A stretch of DNA of 64,000 nucleotides from Maratus speciosus (taxonomy: Eukaryota > Arthropoda > Arachnida > Araneae > Salticidae), in contig OZ010788.1 of assembly GCA_963932465.1 (NCBI GenBank), positions 670,552,484 to 670,616,483 of the forward strand, given 5' to 3'. Below the pieces are notes generated by a model. That model was not told the DNA's origin. It was given only the letters and a program-made list of their open reading frames with translations, and did not search any database. The translations under genes and the position numbers were made by a program. This document shows, piece after piece, positions 1 to 11,878 of this stretch (the stretch's first letter is position 1; each line of letters opens with the position of its first letter).

Positions 1-295
1 AGAATAAAAAGGCTGCTGTAAGAAGCGAAATCATTGTCGATTGCTTATAGGCTGTTAACTTCTGGTGTGCAAATAATACAAAAGTATCTCTTTTAATAAA
101 TTTCAAATTTTATTTAAATATGTTTTTTATAGTTTTCATATAAAATGCTTTTAGGAGTTTCTAGTGGGTAATCTAAAGATATATAAAGATAAATTTTAAG
201 AAATATATTAGAATTTTTACCAATATTCTGTAACTGCGATGTCCGGATTAGATCTTCTAGCAATTAAATATATACATATTCTTTCTTTCTTTTGT
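1..295. other. AT-rich sequence, no feature seen
   Basis: AT-rich sequence with no open frame of note, no recognisable repeat terminus and no RNA gene visible. It directly precedes the first MITE-A copy. Confidence 0.4.
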
Positions 296-723
296 TAAGG
301 TTGTTCTTAACTGCTCTTCTCAACAAGCAAAAAAACGTTTTGACTTATTTACAAATTCATTTTTTAACGGAAAGATATAAAATTGGAAAGCCTGGCCATG
401 GAAGCGATTTGGAATTGAACTATTTTTTCTATTTTTTGATCAATAAATTACCTATTGAGATATAATAAAATTCGATCACGTGAAAAACCCGTTTTTCGCC
501 CGCTCTTGAGTACTCTTTCTCCCTTCGCGCGGTAATTCGGTTCAAAACTCCTACTTTCACATTATTTTCCGAAAGATCTATTGCGTTTGCAAAAAAATGG
601 AAAAAACAGCTCGATTACATAGTTTCTGAACAATAACACCATCTAGTTTCATGCATCTTCCAACAAAAATAAATTAAAACTTATGTCAGAAACTTGCCCT
701 TTTCGATTTGAGAACACCCTTAA
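296..723 (-). mobile_element. MITE-A copy 1 (full length, ~428 bp)
   Basis: Starts TAAGGTTGTTCTTAA and ends TTGAGAACACCCTTAA, an imperfect terminal inverted repeat. The interior aligns in reverse orientation with the copy at 2969-3394; shared blocks include the cluster around AAACGCAATAGATC and the stretch around AAAATTGGAAAGCCTGGCC. No coding capacity is seen, so it is a non-autonomous DNA transposon. The flanking TA/TAA at both ends fits a TA or TWA target-site duplication (Tc1/mariner-like or PIF/Harbinger-like). The superfamily is not settled by sequence alone. Related copies are at 2969, 20466, 33290, 33897 and 36270. Confidence 0.75.
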
Positions 724-1210
724 GTGATTTTTTGCATGAAATGGAAATGTACAGTAGATATATTGATAAAGTATTTTACAAAACTGAATTTATCTGCAAA
801 TTCTAACAGCATTGATTACAACTGTCAGACATTTTTCCAGATTTTTAAATTTTTTTTTCAGGTTGTTTAATGTGATTATTAAGTATTCAAAATCAGCAGA
901 AAATGTACGGTATTCATCCAATCAACAGAATTCTTATCTGGGATGCAATGTGGCTATTAAACAAATGTAAAACTTCTATAAAAAGTGTCTTTCATTCAAA
1001 TCGCTCGTTCACTCTGCCTAAAATAGGGGATAGCCAGTCTTCATCTTATCCGTAAAATCTAGATTCATAGAATTTGAATTGGAAACTAAAAATAGAGTTA
1101 ATATGTCTTTCGTGAAAATTTATTATCAATTAACAATAAAATAATCCACAGCCAGCTTTTTATGTCGGATTCTATTATAATTTAAAAATGAACAGCATAT
1201 TTTAATAAAA
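724..1210. other. AT-rich sequence, no feature seen
   Basis: Sequence between MITE-A copy 1 and foldback element FB1. I see no gene, RNA or repeat terminus in it. Confidence 0.4.
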
Positions 1211-1366
1211 TGAGGCTGCCGTCTCGAGCGAATGTTAAACCTCTGGAAGATTCTCTTCAAATATCTCATTTACATTTCCATATTTTAAAATAACGTTTCT
1301 TGCATTTAATAGCTGTGGTTAATGCTTACATTCCCCCATTTTTATTTTTTCGATTTTGGCTACTGC

Positions 1367-1404
<38 letters not shown>

Positions 1405-1622
1405 GATGACACATTCTCTTTCGGAACCCATTCTGAAAGTAAAAGTTAACTTTATATATTTTTAAAAATTTGCACACAAAATCAAAAAAAGGGGAATAAA
1501 GCGATCGACCTCAATTATCCAATGAATAAATAAATAAATAAATAAGTCAAAATGCACACGAAATATTTGAAAAGGAACTTCGAAAGCTTTAATATTAGCT
1601 CGCGAGTGCCTATGCCTGAATG
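1211..1622. mobile_element. Foldback element FB1
   Basis: An imperfect palindrome of about 412 bp. The left arm (from GAGGCTGCCGTCTCGAGCGA) pairs with the right arm ending near TGCCTATGCCTGAA over more than 60 bp with mismatches. It shares with FB2-FB4 the inner GATCGACCTCA...TATCCAAT block, the TTTTTCGATTTTGGCT block and a long T-tract in the left arm (about 1370-1400). The right arm has a (AAAT)n run at the matching place. No coding capacity. It is the most diverged of the four copies at its ends. Confidence 0.65.
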
Positions 1623-2354
1623 AACGGGAAAACTGAATAATAAAGATTTTTAGAATTTTTTGTCTGGTTTATATTTCATATGTGAAATATAATGGAGCTA
1701 AAAAAAGTTCTGGAAGTGAGCTGTAATTCGGTCAGTGACACCGTATGAAATGTGAACTACAATTCCAATTACGGAGCATGTAGTTCAATACTGTCTGGAG
1801 GTAGATAAGGACAACATCTTCCACAAATTGGTGTTTTATATTTACATTTCACACAATAGCAAGGCGAGTCTGATGAAATTTTACTGTAATATGGTTTATT
1901 CAGTGTTAAACCTTTGAGAAAATTTGTGTTTAGTCTGGAATGAGACACACTGTATTTTTCTCAGAAGAAAATGTTTTTCGACCTTTGTTTCCAATACAAA
2001 AATTGTATTTTGTAGTGGATTTTCGAATCTAACTAGAACAGCAATTCAAAACAAGAATTCATATTTTCAAGAAACAATTTATTAAAATAATGCAGGATTT
2101 TATTGTATATTCAGATAAATTTCAATTAAAAAAATAAATATTATAAAATCGACAGTTTTTTCTTGTTCTTGTCGAGATGCATTGATTATCAAACGAATGT
2201 TTAAATATGTGTAACAGATAAAGCGAAACATTATGATAAAGGAATACGACATTTTAAATTATTATTATTTTTATTAATACAATTAAAGGGTTTATTTATT
2301 TTCTTTGAAAAAAAAATGTAAGAATATTTTCAGCTTTATCATATTCTCATTAAA
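1623..2354. other. AT-rich sequence, no feature seen
   Basis: Sequence between FB1 and the family-B repeat. Only short AT-rich low-complexity patches are visible. Confidence 0.35.
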
Positions 2355-2400
2355 ATGTTTAGAAATAAAAGGATTATCAGAAATGGAACTGATGCATTAA

Positions 2401-2489
2401 GAGGCTACTTCCGTCAAGCAAAAGACCCGCTCGCTAATGCTAATCATATGAGCGAAATTTATAAAGATATCTCGTTTGCATATTTTTAA

Positions 2490-2537
<48 letters not shown>

Positions 2538-2818
2538 ATTGGATAGCTGAGATGTACAAAGATGGACAGCTGTACAAAGACAGTTTTTTACTTTTTCGAT
2601 TTTGTTTACAGGTATTTTTAATGAGGACACTTTCATTTTCGGAACCGGTTTTGAAAATGAAAGCATCCTCATAAAAAAATAAAATAAAAAATAAAAAACG
2701 GCCTTTGTAAAGCAAAAAAAATCATTTAAAAATATTGAAATGCAAACAAGATATCTTTATAAATTTCTTCCATTGGATTAGCAGTAGCGAGCGGGTCTTC
2801 CGTGTGAATGAAGTAGCC
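2401..2818. mobile_element. Foldback element FB2
   Basis: A 418-bp imperfect palindrome. It opens GAGGCTACTTCCGTC and closes GAATGAAGTAGCC. The outer arms (about 80 bp, including AGACCCGCTCGC against GCGAGCGGGTCT) pair well, and further inverted blocks run to the centre near GGAACCGGTTTTG. A T-tract of about 43 nt occupies the left arm at 2493-2535; the right arm has only a short A run there. It sits inside family-B sequence whose empty-site equivalent is visible near 8220. Frames reading through the homopolymer give poly-lysine and are spurious. Confidence 0.8.
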
Positions 2819-2968
2819 ATCCCACTTGTTTATGTGAGTATGAATGAGATCGGTTTCATTAAGCATTAATTATCAAAGTTTATTTAAAATGTTTATTTAG
2901 ATTTCTATAAAGAATATTACCTTGAAGATTTTTGAAATGCTCAATGCAATACCATCATAGTTAAGTCA

Positions 2969-3394
2969 TAAGGTTGTTCTCAAATCCAAAAGGGTAACTT
3001 TATGACATAAGTTTTAATTTATTTTTGTTCGGAAATGCATGAAACTAGCAAGTTTTGTTGATCCGAAACTATGTAATCGAACTGTTTTTCCCGGCTTTTT
3101 TTGCAAACGCAATAGATCTTTCAGAAAATAGAGTCAAAGTAGACGTTTTGAACCGAAGTTCCAAAAGAAAGCATAAAAACCAGTCAGCGAAGGGTAAAAA
3201 AAGTGTTTGTTACGTGATCAAAATCGCTTATAACTCAATAGGTAATTTATTTATTAAAAAAATGGAAAACACGGTTCGATTCTAAATCGCTTCCATAGTC
3301 AGGCCTTCCAATTTTATATCTTTCCGTTAAAAAATGAATTTGTAAATGTGTCAAAACTGTTTGCACTTGCTGAGCAGAGCAGTTGAGAGCCTTA
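2969..3394 (+). mobile_element. MITE-A copy 2 (full length, ~426 bp)
   Basis: Begins TAAGGTTGTTCTCAA and ends TTGAGAGCCTTAA. It carries the conserved family blocks CAAACGCAATAGATCTTTC, GCTTATAACTCAATAGG and TTGTAAATGTGTCAAAAC. It splits family-B sequence: the related 8.37-kb locus reads straight across with a single TAA, which supports a TA/TAA target duplication. The frame at 3055-3285 lies wholly inside this element and has no family resemblance. Confidence 0.8.
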
Positions 3395-3405
3395 ATGAAA
3401 TATCG

Positions 3406-3432
3406 ACCCCCCCCCCCCCCCCCAAAAAAAAA
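3406..3432. repeat. Compound homopolymer C(n)A(n)
   Basis: About 17 C followed directly by about 9 A. Further tracts with the same 5'-C(n)A(n)-3' polarity (or T(n)G(n) on the other strand) lie near 7848, 8567, 18860, 29300, 49387 and 61274. Confidence 0.9.
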
Positions 3433-3520
3433 GAAAAAAGAAAAAATGTAGAACCAACAAGATAAATTTTTCAACCCCATACCTGACCGATGTTCGATCC
3501 GAAATATTTACTCTTTTTCT

Positions 3521-4549
3521 ATTTTTTTCATTTTTTTTTTGTCAGTTATTATCTTTATGCGCCAATGGTATAACAAGCTCTTCCGCCCCGGGTGCCAGCT
3601 GCTGTGCTGCTGGGAGAGAGGGACCCTGTATTTTTGACAAAAGAAAATGTTATTTGACCTTGGCTTCCTATATAAAAAATAGTTTGTTGTGGTGTGGTCT
3701 ACCATTTCTTAAAGTTTGCCAGATCTTATTATTTTTTTTTTTATCAATCTATATTGTTACATTTTAAAGGCGTTTGTGTCATTATTCATTAATATTATAA
3801 AATTACGATCAAATTCTTGTATCCTAAAATCAAATTTTGAGTTATTTGTACTTCGTAATTTCATGTTTTAATATCACCCATATATGTGTTATTAAAACAA
3901 AATGCTAATTAAACTTTTTATTGTTTAATTTTATTTTTCTGGTATAGGCTAAATAAACATCGTCGGTTAAATACTGATGCCTTCAAAAGTTTAACATTGG
4001 ATTTTTTACCAACAAAATACAAACTCATGTGGCATTTTTGAGATAAGAAATTATATTAAAAATATTTTTTAATTTGCAATTAAAAATATATTTAAAAGGT
4101 TTCGTATTTTTTTCACTAGAAAAATCGCGTTTTTTAAAGTTAAATATTTTACAATATATATATCAGAAGTTTATTATGAAAGTTTAAGTTTAATTTTAAT
4201 TATTTGCTTAAATTTTAATACAGAATGTTACAAAATCAACATTTACAATTGTTATCGGTGCATATTTTGAAAAAAGGAAGCGTATTCTGAAATCAATTAT
4301 ACGTACTGCAATAGAATGTGTGCATTCTTTGCGAGAGAAAAATACGTTAATACATAACAAAAATATTAATGCATTAACTCATAATACAATACTACATTGA
4401 ATGTTATTACAACTCCCCTATCTGAAACACAGAGTAAGGATACAACAGTTATCAAGGCTATTTACGTTTCCTGCCCAATTTCTACGAAATTTTAAGTCTG
4501 GCATTTTTTATCACTTATTTACTACCCAGGTGTGAGTGACCACGGCCAG
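3521..4549. other. AT-rich sequence, weak dispersed similarity only
   Basis: No gene seen. Part of it (about 4185-4320, including ATTTGCTTAAATTTTAATACAG) resembles about 34220-34355 next to a MITE-A copy, suggesting another old dispersed repeat. Confidence 0.35.
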
Positions 4550-5771
4550 ATGTTGGCAATCGCTCTAGGCAATAGCGGTTAGTTTTAGCCAGAAGAAAAG
4601 GGTGAATAGGGTTTTGGTCAGGAGAAAATAATATTTTTCCTTTTTGTATCTTTACAGAAGATATTCTTCGAAATTCTTTTAAAGAAAGAAAAATAAAATA
4701 GGAATCATAACCCTTTATTTTTTATAAAATGCATATAAATTTTACTATAATTAGTCAGATTTTAAAACAATATTAATAATTTTACATAACTTTTCTTTAT
4801 AATTAATTGACAACATCAGCAATTTTGCATATATATGCATTTATAATTTTATTTTTCATTTAAAATCTCGAAATATTTTCACCACAATCATAAAAGTTTC
4901 ATGCATTTTAATTCAGATTCCATAAAACTGTTGATTTATTATTAATAATATCTATAACAATAATTATCTATAATAAAAAACGCGTTAAATGTCACTTAAA
5001 TCAGCTGTCCACACATATATAATCAGATATATATCTAATATATAAACATGGAGAAAAAATCGATATTAATTAAAATACATTAATGTTTTACTATATACCT
5101 ATTAATACTTCAGTTTTCAAGAACGTGGACCAAAAAGCTTTTTCAGATGAAAGAAAATGTAAAAAAAATTAAGATTTTCCTGAAACACACAATTTTTAGC
5201 AACTGTTTTTTTTTTTTTTAATTCTGTGGAAAATTAGCGTGGTAAAAACTTTTTTACACGTACAGTATAAAGTAAAATTTGCAAAATTATTACATTTGAT
5301 CAAGGAATTTCGAATAGAATTCAAGCGAAATATAAATTCATTACTATATTCAAGTCACTTCAATGTAAAAGCAAAATAGTATTAATTTCTTATGTCGCAC
5401 TTTTAGCCCTATCAACATAAGGTAGAACAATTAAACTGTAATTTAAGCGTACACAGGGTCAGTATTATGAATGGGAAAACGGGACATTGGTCCAAGATCC
5501 TATAAGCTTGAGGGGGAGGGGGAGTCAGTTGGCAGAATTGAAAGAAATTAGCTGTTGAGTTTCATTGTTTATATACTTTTATGTCGTACAATAACAAGAT
5601 AGTTAACTCTTAATCACCGCTACTGTGTTCCAGAAACTCCCATGCTTATAAATCTCATAATGCCCAAGAAAAGTATAACGCGACTTATGGGTTAATGCTA
5701 AATTATGAAAATCACAGCTAAAAAATGTCCAATCATACATGCAATTAAAAGTTATATAAGCGTGTTCCATT

Positions 5772-5814
<43 letters not shown>

Positions 5815-6335
5815 TGCACTGCAATTGGCAACTGGCGCCTTTTTGTACCTTCACTAAGAAATTTTTACATCTAAACGTGTGTAATTTTTAAATAGTACTA
5901 TTTTGGGTGCCATGGAACTTATCAGTTCTTAACATGGTTCTTATCATGGAACTTATCAGTTATTTTCTATAACTTATACATATACATCCTTAATTAAAAT
6001 TAATTCCTAAGCAAAAACATACTTTTATTCACTGCTCTGTATCAAAAATCTTTAAAAAAATTAGGAATCTTTTTAATAGAAAAATTTGAAATAAAATTCC
6101 ATTTTTTGATATTTAAGTAAAATATATTTGCAAATTTTGTGCATTTATGAATAAAATTAACTTTGTGAATAGGCCGGTTCAAAGTTTAAATTGTACCATT
6201 CGAGTAGAACCATAAAAGTTTCATATACTACACAACATAAGAATGGAGACCCAAACAGTGTTTGTACTTGCACCCAGGGTTCACGCGTTATTGCGATAAA
6301 GAATTAAAAAATTAGCAGAAAAGAAAGTCGGAAAT
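4550..6335 (+). repeat. Dispersed repeat 'D2', uninterrupted copy (~1.8 kb)
   Basis: Aligns in the same orientation with 22425-28460. Shared anchors in order are GCGGTTAGTTTTAGC, ACAATCATAAAAGTTTCA, TAATTCAGATTCCA, AAAAACTTTTTTACACGTAC, GTACACAGGGTC, GTTGAGTTTCATTGTTTATA, AATCATACATGCA, TATATAAGCGTGTTC, AACATAAGAATGGAG and GTTCACGCGTTAT. No coding frame is seen, so it may be the non-coding part of a larger transposon or an old segmental duplication. A ~40-nt T-tract lies at 5774-5813. Confidence 0.7.
5774..5813. repeat. Poly(T) tract, ~40 nt
   Basis: Homopolymer inside D2. The paralogous D2 position near 27505 is just CTTTTTATTTTTG, so this tract expanded after the two copies separated. Confidence 0.9.
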
Positions 6336-6780
6336 TGTACGTCAAATGTGGCAAATGACGTACTATAGCTAGTTTTATAAACATTCAGATTTTGATGCAA
6401 TAGCTGTTGCATTCTTATGCAAAAATCCATGAATATAAAATTTATTACGATTCTATGAATTAAATTCAGTAATACGGAAAAGATATGGTGTCATCTTAAA
6501 TCTGACGTACTCACCATGACAAAATTGAATCATGACCTATCGGGGATATCATGGAATTAATTACGTATGATAGGATTTAATACAATGAAGAAAACTTTTA
6601 TTAATACCTTTTTAATTTTTGATTCGGTTTTCATAAAATTTGAAATGACTCCACACAATTCTGCAACGATTATACATATTAAATTTTTAACCAGTCGATT
6701 GTGTAGTCTCTACGCTGTTATATGCGAGCAGTCGGACGAACCAGATGACGACTATAGGTGCTACATATTTATATAATTAC
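6325..6780 (+). mobile_element. Helentron-like element HINE-2, copy b
   Basis: Aligns on the + strand with the reverse complement of 8907-9492. At the 5' end, GTGGCAAATGA followed by GTACTATAGCTAGTTTTATA matches. The middle block TTTTCATAAAATTTGAAATG and the block GCTGTTATATGCG also match, as does the 3' hairpin region TATAGGTGCTACATATTTAT ending in CTAA near 6780. The subterminal inverted repeat is decayed and there is one central unit instead of two. Non-coding; an old copy. Confidence 0.65.
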
Positions 6781-6877
6781 GATCGTATCTAATAAAAGAA
6801 GGATATAAAAATTGCAGCCGCTCAAAATCCTGTGGTTTCTCTTGACATTAGATATTGAGATAAATACGATTGGAAAA

Positions 6878-6938
6878 TGTTCATATATGCATACTGTATG
6901 TTCATATATGCATACTGTATGTTCATATATGCATATGT
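6878..6938. repeat. 21-bp tandem repeat, three units
   Basis: Three nearly identical units of TGTTCATATATGCATACTG plus TA, the last one truncated. The periodic frames over it are low-complexity artefacts. Confidence 0.9.
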
Positions 6939-6942
6939 TTGT

Positions 6943-8180
6943 GCCTGTGTGTGAAAATTTCTATGAAATTCATGAAATACGAGAAATGTTAAAAGAAGGG
7001 ATTGAAGATTTAGTGGATATCCACAATTCACATCTGTATAAATTGGGCACTCTTGTGCGTAGTTTCTTGATTTATTTGTTTATTGTGAGAACCTCCAAGA
7101 AGTAATTCTCTGATTATATTTATATATTATATAAGTATATATCAATCAATAGAAACAAGTCATAGAGGAGCTCACTGAAGTTTTTGTTCATGGAACCCTA
7201 AATTACTAAATTAGATACTGAATATAACGTTCTATGCATGGGAATTTCTTATTCTTTTCCGCCATTTCTCAGGAAATATTTGCAAGCTTTTTTAAATGCA
7301 CATGGTCATACAATGATATTATGCGTTCGTAGATTATGCATTCTTACCCTCTATACGGCGACGTAGGTCAAGAGAACAGTAGGTCTTGTTATAAAATATT
7401 TCACATGTATTAATCATATTTTCAGATAGAGGGAGAGTTGATTAGGTGTGAAACGACTCTTACACAAGTCAAAGAAGAATCTTTCGTCAATTCAATCCTA
7501 AACAACTAATGAAATATATATATATATATATATAATTTAAACAGAAATATGCATTTTAAAAGAATTATAAAAGATGCGAAAACAATGTTTCAATATTAGA
7601 AAAATTTTAATGTCATCGTGAAAAAAAAAATACTTTCTTCTAAATGCCAAATGATAATAAATATATTTCTGGTTAAAAATAGTTTGTAATATTTCAGTAT
7701 CATTTCTATGATATTTTTAAAAAGGACTTTTTTATTTCAGCTGTTTGTAAATAAATATTTCTTATTGATAAACAGAATTTGTACCATAATAAACTAAAAT
7801 TATATTGAAAGTAACAAAATAAACTTACACGTTTGAAAGCTTTCCTTTTTTTTTTTTTGGGGGGGGGGGGGGAGACAATTTTATGAACCCTAATAATTGC
7901 TTCATATAATTTGCATTCCTTTTATGTAATTAGACTTATAAACGTATTTTAATCATGTATGTATACTTTTTTTTCAGTGTACAAAACAGACAAATAAATA
8001 GGTACAATAATTTATTAGTATGAAATTAAAAAAAGAAAATAGAAATAAAAGTTTTAATAAAATTAAGAATAGATGCAGGATTTGTTTATCTTAGAAAATA
8101 AAAATATGACAAAGCTATCAAAAATAGAATAGCGCATTCGAAAAAGAGAACGCACATAGCTTTGCCATTTTCTCGGTAAA
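6943..8180. other. AT-rich sequence with short microsatellites
   Basis: Holds an (AT)n run near 7515-7534 and a T(11)G(14) compound tract at 7847-7872. No gene, RNA or transposon terminus recognised. Confidence 0.4.
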
Positions 8181-8184
8181 AAGT

Positions 8185-8500
8185 TCGGAAGTTAAAAGAA
8201 TATCAGAATGGAACATATGCATTAAAGCCACCCCCACTTGTTTATCTGAGTATGAACTAGATCGGTTTCATTAAGCATTAGTTATCAAAGTTTCCTTTAA
8301 AAGTTTCTTTAGCTTTCTATAAAAAATATTTCCTTTAAGATTTCCGAAATTCTCAATCTAATACCGGCATAGTTGAGCTTTAATAAAATATCTAAAATCA
8401 CCAGCCCATATAAAATAATGTCGAACCAACAAGAAAAAATTTTAAACCCTATGTAAACATTCCGGGCCGACATTCAATCCAAAATTTCTGAATGGATTAT
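8185..8500 (+). repeat. Family-B dispersed repeat, uninterrupted copy
   Basis: Continuous counterpart of the split copy at 2355-3520. It reads across both insertion points: near 8225 (GCATTAAAGCCACCC, where FB2 sits at the other locus) and near 8370 (GAGCTTTAATAAAATATC, where MITE-A sits). It therefore supplies paralogous empty sites for both transposons. Confidence 0.7.
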
Positions 8501-8516
8501 ATATATATTTATTTAT

Positions 8517-8590
8517 TTTTATTTTATTTTATTTTATTTTATTTTATTTTATTTTTTTTATTTATTTTTTTTTTTTGGGGGGGGGGGGGG
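8517..8590. repeat. (TTTTA)n plus T(n)G(n) compound tract
   Basis: About eight TTTTA units, then a T-rich run and about 14 G. The T-to-G junction has the same polarity as the other compound tracts in the window. Confidence 0.9.
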
Positions 8591-8745
8591 TTGACAGCTG
8601 CGAGTAAAAGAGGCCATGAGAAAACGATTGCTCATAACTTAAGGTGTAACTCATTTATCGAAAAATATAAAAGCTGCTCGAATTCAAGTCACTTCAAAAA
8701 ATATACCTTCCAGGGTGATGCTTTTACGCTTAAAACTAAATCATA
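8591..8745 (+). repeat. Diverged MITE-A fragment
   Basis: The stretch around GATTGCTCATAACTTAAGG and the following ATTTATCGAAAAATAT, then GCTTTTACGCTTAAAA, matches the middle and 3' part of MITE-A copies at 3220-3350 and 20700-20830. Neither terminus is present. Confidence 0.45.
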
Positions 8746-8906
8746 ATAGTCATTAGGTATCATTCAAGATATTTAAAAATTTATGGGAATATAAAAACAT
8801 TATATCCAATTTTTAACTCTCTGAACTTCTAAGCGTGAAACACTTACGTGTAAAAATTGCTTTGTGAATGCGTTAGAAAGATTCTTGTTACTTGAGTGGA
8901 GTATTT

Positions 8907-9492
8907 TTAGGTGCGTTCGTAATTATATAAATGCGTAGCACCTATGGTTGTCGTTCAGTCCGTCTGTCTGTCCGTCCGTCTGTCCGCATATAACAGAGCA
9001 AAAACTACCCAACCGAATCGTTTAAAATTTAAACTATATAATTGTTGCATAATTTTGTCGAGTCATGTCAATTTTTATGAAAATCGGATGTATAGTTTAA
9101 TTACAGGGACAATCAAAAGTTTTCCGTTACATTACGGCCAATGGGAAGAAATTATTGCAAGTGCATTTTAATGATGTTACATCCTTCCGAATGGTCTGAA
9201 ATTATAAATATATAATTGTTGCAAGATTTTGTCGAGTCATTTCATATTTTATGAAAATCGGATGTATAGTTTAATAACAGGGACAGTCATAAGTTTTCCG
9301 TTACATTGCGGCCAATGGGGAAAAAATATTTCAAGTGCAAATTAATGATGTTATAGCCTTTCGAAGTACACTAAAATATACATTCTGTACAATATATTAA
9401 ATAAAAATGAAAAAAAAAATATTTATAAAACTAGTTATAGTACGAACGCACCTCATTTGCCACGTTTGACGAGCAGTTTCCAACTTGTTTCT
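8907..9492 (-). mobile_element. Helentron-like element HINE-2, copy a
   Basis: Read on the minus strand: about 35 nt of 5' sequence, then subterminal repeat AGGTGCGTTCGTA (9441-9453), a core, two tandem units with a 173-bp period (anchor ATTGTTGCA at 9041 and 9214), a GGAC/AGAC microsatellite (8953-8989), and a 3' hairpin formed by AGGTGC and GCACCT. It ends in CTAA (8907-8910). This plan is that of non-autonomous Helentrons (HINE/DINE-like). No Rep/helicase is present. A related copy is at 6325-6780 and a possible fragment at 13100-13165. Confidence 0.65.
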
Positions 9493-9535
9493 TTCTTTAA
9501 AGATAACACTCTTAAATCGTAGATTATTAACCATT

Positions 9536-9720
9536 TCCATATTGAGCAAGTAATATCCCTGTTTATTTCGGTTGCTAATTACTGAACATATTTTGAATAA
9601 TTTACACATTAAGCAAGAAAAATTACAATTTACTTCTCTTGTTAGAAAGTAATTGCATATTAAGCAAGTAAAATCCCTGTTTACTTCGGTCGCTAATTAC
9701 TAAACATATTTTGAATATCT
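9536..9720 (+). repeat. Two-unit repeat, 118-bp offset
   Basis: The block beginning ATTGAGCAAGTAATATCCCT at 9541 recurs at 9659 (AAGCAAGTAAAATCCCTGTT...CGCTAATTACTAAACAT) with a few substitutions. It lies just beyond the 5' end of HINE-2. Function unknown. Confidence 0.75.
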
Positions 9721-10332
9721 GCAGGCTTTCTATAATTTCATAATGAAAAAAATCTTAAAGTGTTTTAAAAGAGAACACTGCTATCTGCCAAAATAACATA
9801 TCCAAATTTCGTGTTAATCAAAGGGATTTAAGAAAATTTTTATAGAAAAGTAGAACACACCAGAAGGGAAACAATTTTTCTTTTAATGTCATTAAAATTT
9901 AAAATCGGAATAATGAATGCAAACGGAAAAGGATATAAAATATCAATGTTACCATTAAAAATTATGAGTAGACATAAAATATATGCGCTTAGTGAAACGA
10001 CTTTGTGCAGCATATTTTTTAATACTTTTCAATACAAGCGAAAAATATTTTTTATTTTATCTATATATTTGTCTATCTAGTGTCTGTAATCTCTTGAAAT
10101 ATATTTCATTTGTAGCTCAAAATTTCCTTTAGTGATGGTTAACTTTTTCCCATTGAAATATGTTTTTATATACGTTTTTTAATGTTATGTAATTTTATAT
10201 AATATATAACTTTTTATACAGAAAAAAATAGATAAATAAATAAATAAAATAAAAATCAGATAGTTTTGAAAAGCATAAAACTTAAATTAGAATTTTATAA
10301 AACAGTATTTTATTTCGTTATGTAAAGTGTAT

Positions 10333-10368
<36 letters not shown>

Positions 10369-11149
10369 CGCCCCCAAGTTTTAAAGTTACCAGCCAGAAT
10401 TTTCTACCGTTTTAATGCCGTTATCCCTAGACACCGATGTTAACATCCATTAACAAAGAAATCATTGACAAAAAAGAATTTGAATTAAAATTTGTTTATT
10501 TAACGCAGCAATTCAGTCTCAAATAAAATTGATTTAAGTGTATTAAATTCATAATTTTCTTCTTTAAACAAGAAATTTATTTTTACAAATTTGTTTGTAG
10601 TATTACAATTTAAAAAGAAAAGAGCTGCCAGAGAAAGTAGGTGTTCCTCCCCCTACCGATTCATTAAACATAAACCACTCAATCTTCAAATTTGACGTTG
10701 GTCTATTTTCTTCGATGGCTATAATGTCTATTGAAGGTATCCTCTAATGACCTTGATAGATTGTACTACATTCCTTTAATTATGCCCCCACAGATGTTAA
10801 AATTTGGGTAATCTTTAAAATTACTTTGAAAAAATTAACTAGTTATATTTTAACAAATAGTAAACTGACTGTCCTAAAAATCACTTCATACTTTTAAAAG
10901 GAGAATTTCTGAATGCATTTTTATGCACATTTCGCTGAATAAAACAATAATGAATTTAATCAATCTCAAGGGCACTTTTCAAAACAAAACAACAACAAAA
11001 GAAGAAAAAAAAATCATGCGTTAAGCATAGATTATGAAACACTTTCGAACACTTCCTGAATGCTTTCATAAAACTTTGTTATTTAGGGAAATAAGGTAAA
11101 TAAGATAACTAAGTAAACATTTTATAAAACGAATAAACATTTGAAAAAC
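9721..11149. other. AT-rich sequence; poly(T) near 10337
   Basis: No gene or transposon end recognised. Holds a ~32-nt T-tract at about 10335-10366. Confidence 0.4.
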
Positions 11150-11878
11150 TGATTTCAGCAGTTACCGTCCATAGCCAAATATGCATTCCAATTCTTTTGG
11201 ACAGACCTGTATTTTATCTGTAGGTTCATATATATTCTAGTTTGGCAAGATTTTAGCAATTTAGTTTAGCAAGAAAACGCATAACTGGTTGAAATTTCTC
11301 TTTCAACAATTTATGCTAATAGATGGAAACATACTTGAATACTTTTGTACAGCCCTGTAGTTTGCAAAGTACCTTTATTACACGCCACTATTTAGCTAAA
11401 ATTTAATTCAAATTAAACACTCTTAAAACTACCTGAAATCACATTTCAGAAATTATCATCCATAGACAGCTATATTATGCAATTCGTTGCGCGGACCCAG
11501 TATATCATTTTCTCTATATTCTACAAACATTTCTTAGCAAACTAAATCCATTTCAGCTTAAAAAATGCACAACTCATTTAAAACCCACCTTTAAGCAATT
11601 TACGCTCATACTCAGTAACCCTTACGAATTCTTTTGTGTAGCTCTGCATATGAATTATAGCATTTATACACACCATATACTATGCATAAATATCGTGAAA
11701 CATAAAAGCGCATAACATAATTAAAAATGCATGTCCAGCAATCATCGCTACTGTACAGTACTTCGGATACAATATAGTATCTGAAATCTTTTGTGTGTCC
11801 CTGTAAATGCTATGCACTTCGTATTATACATGAAATACGTTATATTAAAACTCAGCGACGTATATCAATTTCATTATA

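Larger units (their letters stand above)
2355..3520 (+). repeat. Family-B dispersed repeat, split by two transposons
   Basis: Three pieces (2355-2400, 2819-2968 and 3395-3520) together align with a continuous stretch at about 8190-8490. Shared blocks include GATTATCAGAAATGGAAC, GCATTAA, CCACTTGTTTATGTGAG, GATCGGTTTCATTAAGCATT and AACCAACAAGA. Here the repeat is interrupted by FB2 and MITE-A copy 2, both absent from the 8.2-kb copy. A third copy is near 35.9 kb. No coding potential is seen and the family's nature is unknown. Confidence 0.7.

Noticed and set aside
2397..2715. Lysine-rich frames (also near 5603, 19052, 19146, 50795 and 58706)
   Set aside because: They are translations of poly(A)/poly(T) tracts, mostly inside foldback or MITE copies.
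8944..9171. 75-codon frame overlapping the CTGT/CCGT repeat
   Set aside because: It lies entirely in HINE-2 central repeats and microsatellite, on the strand opposite to the element's polarity.
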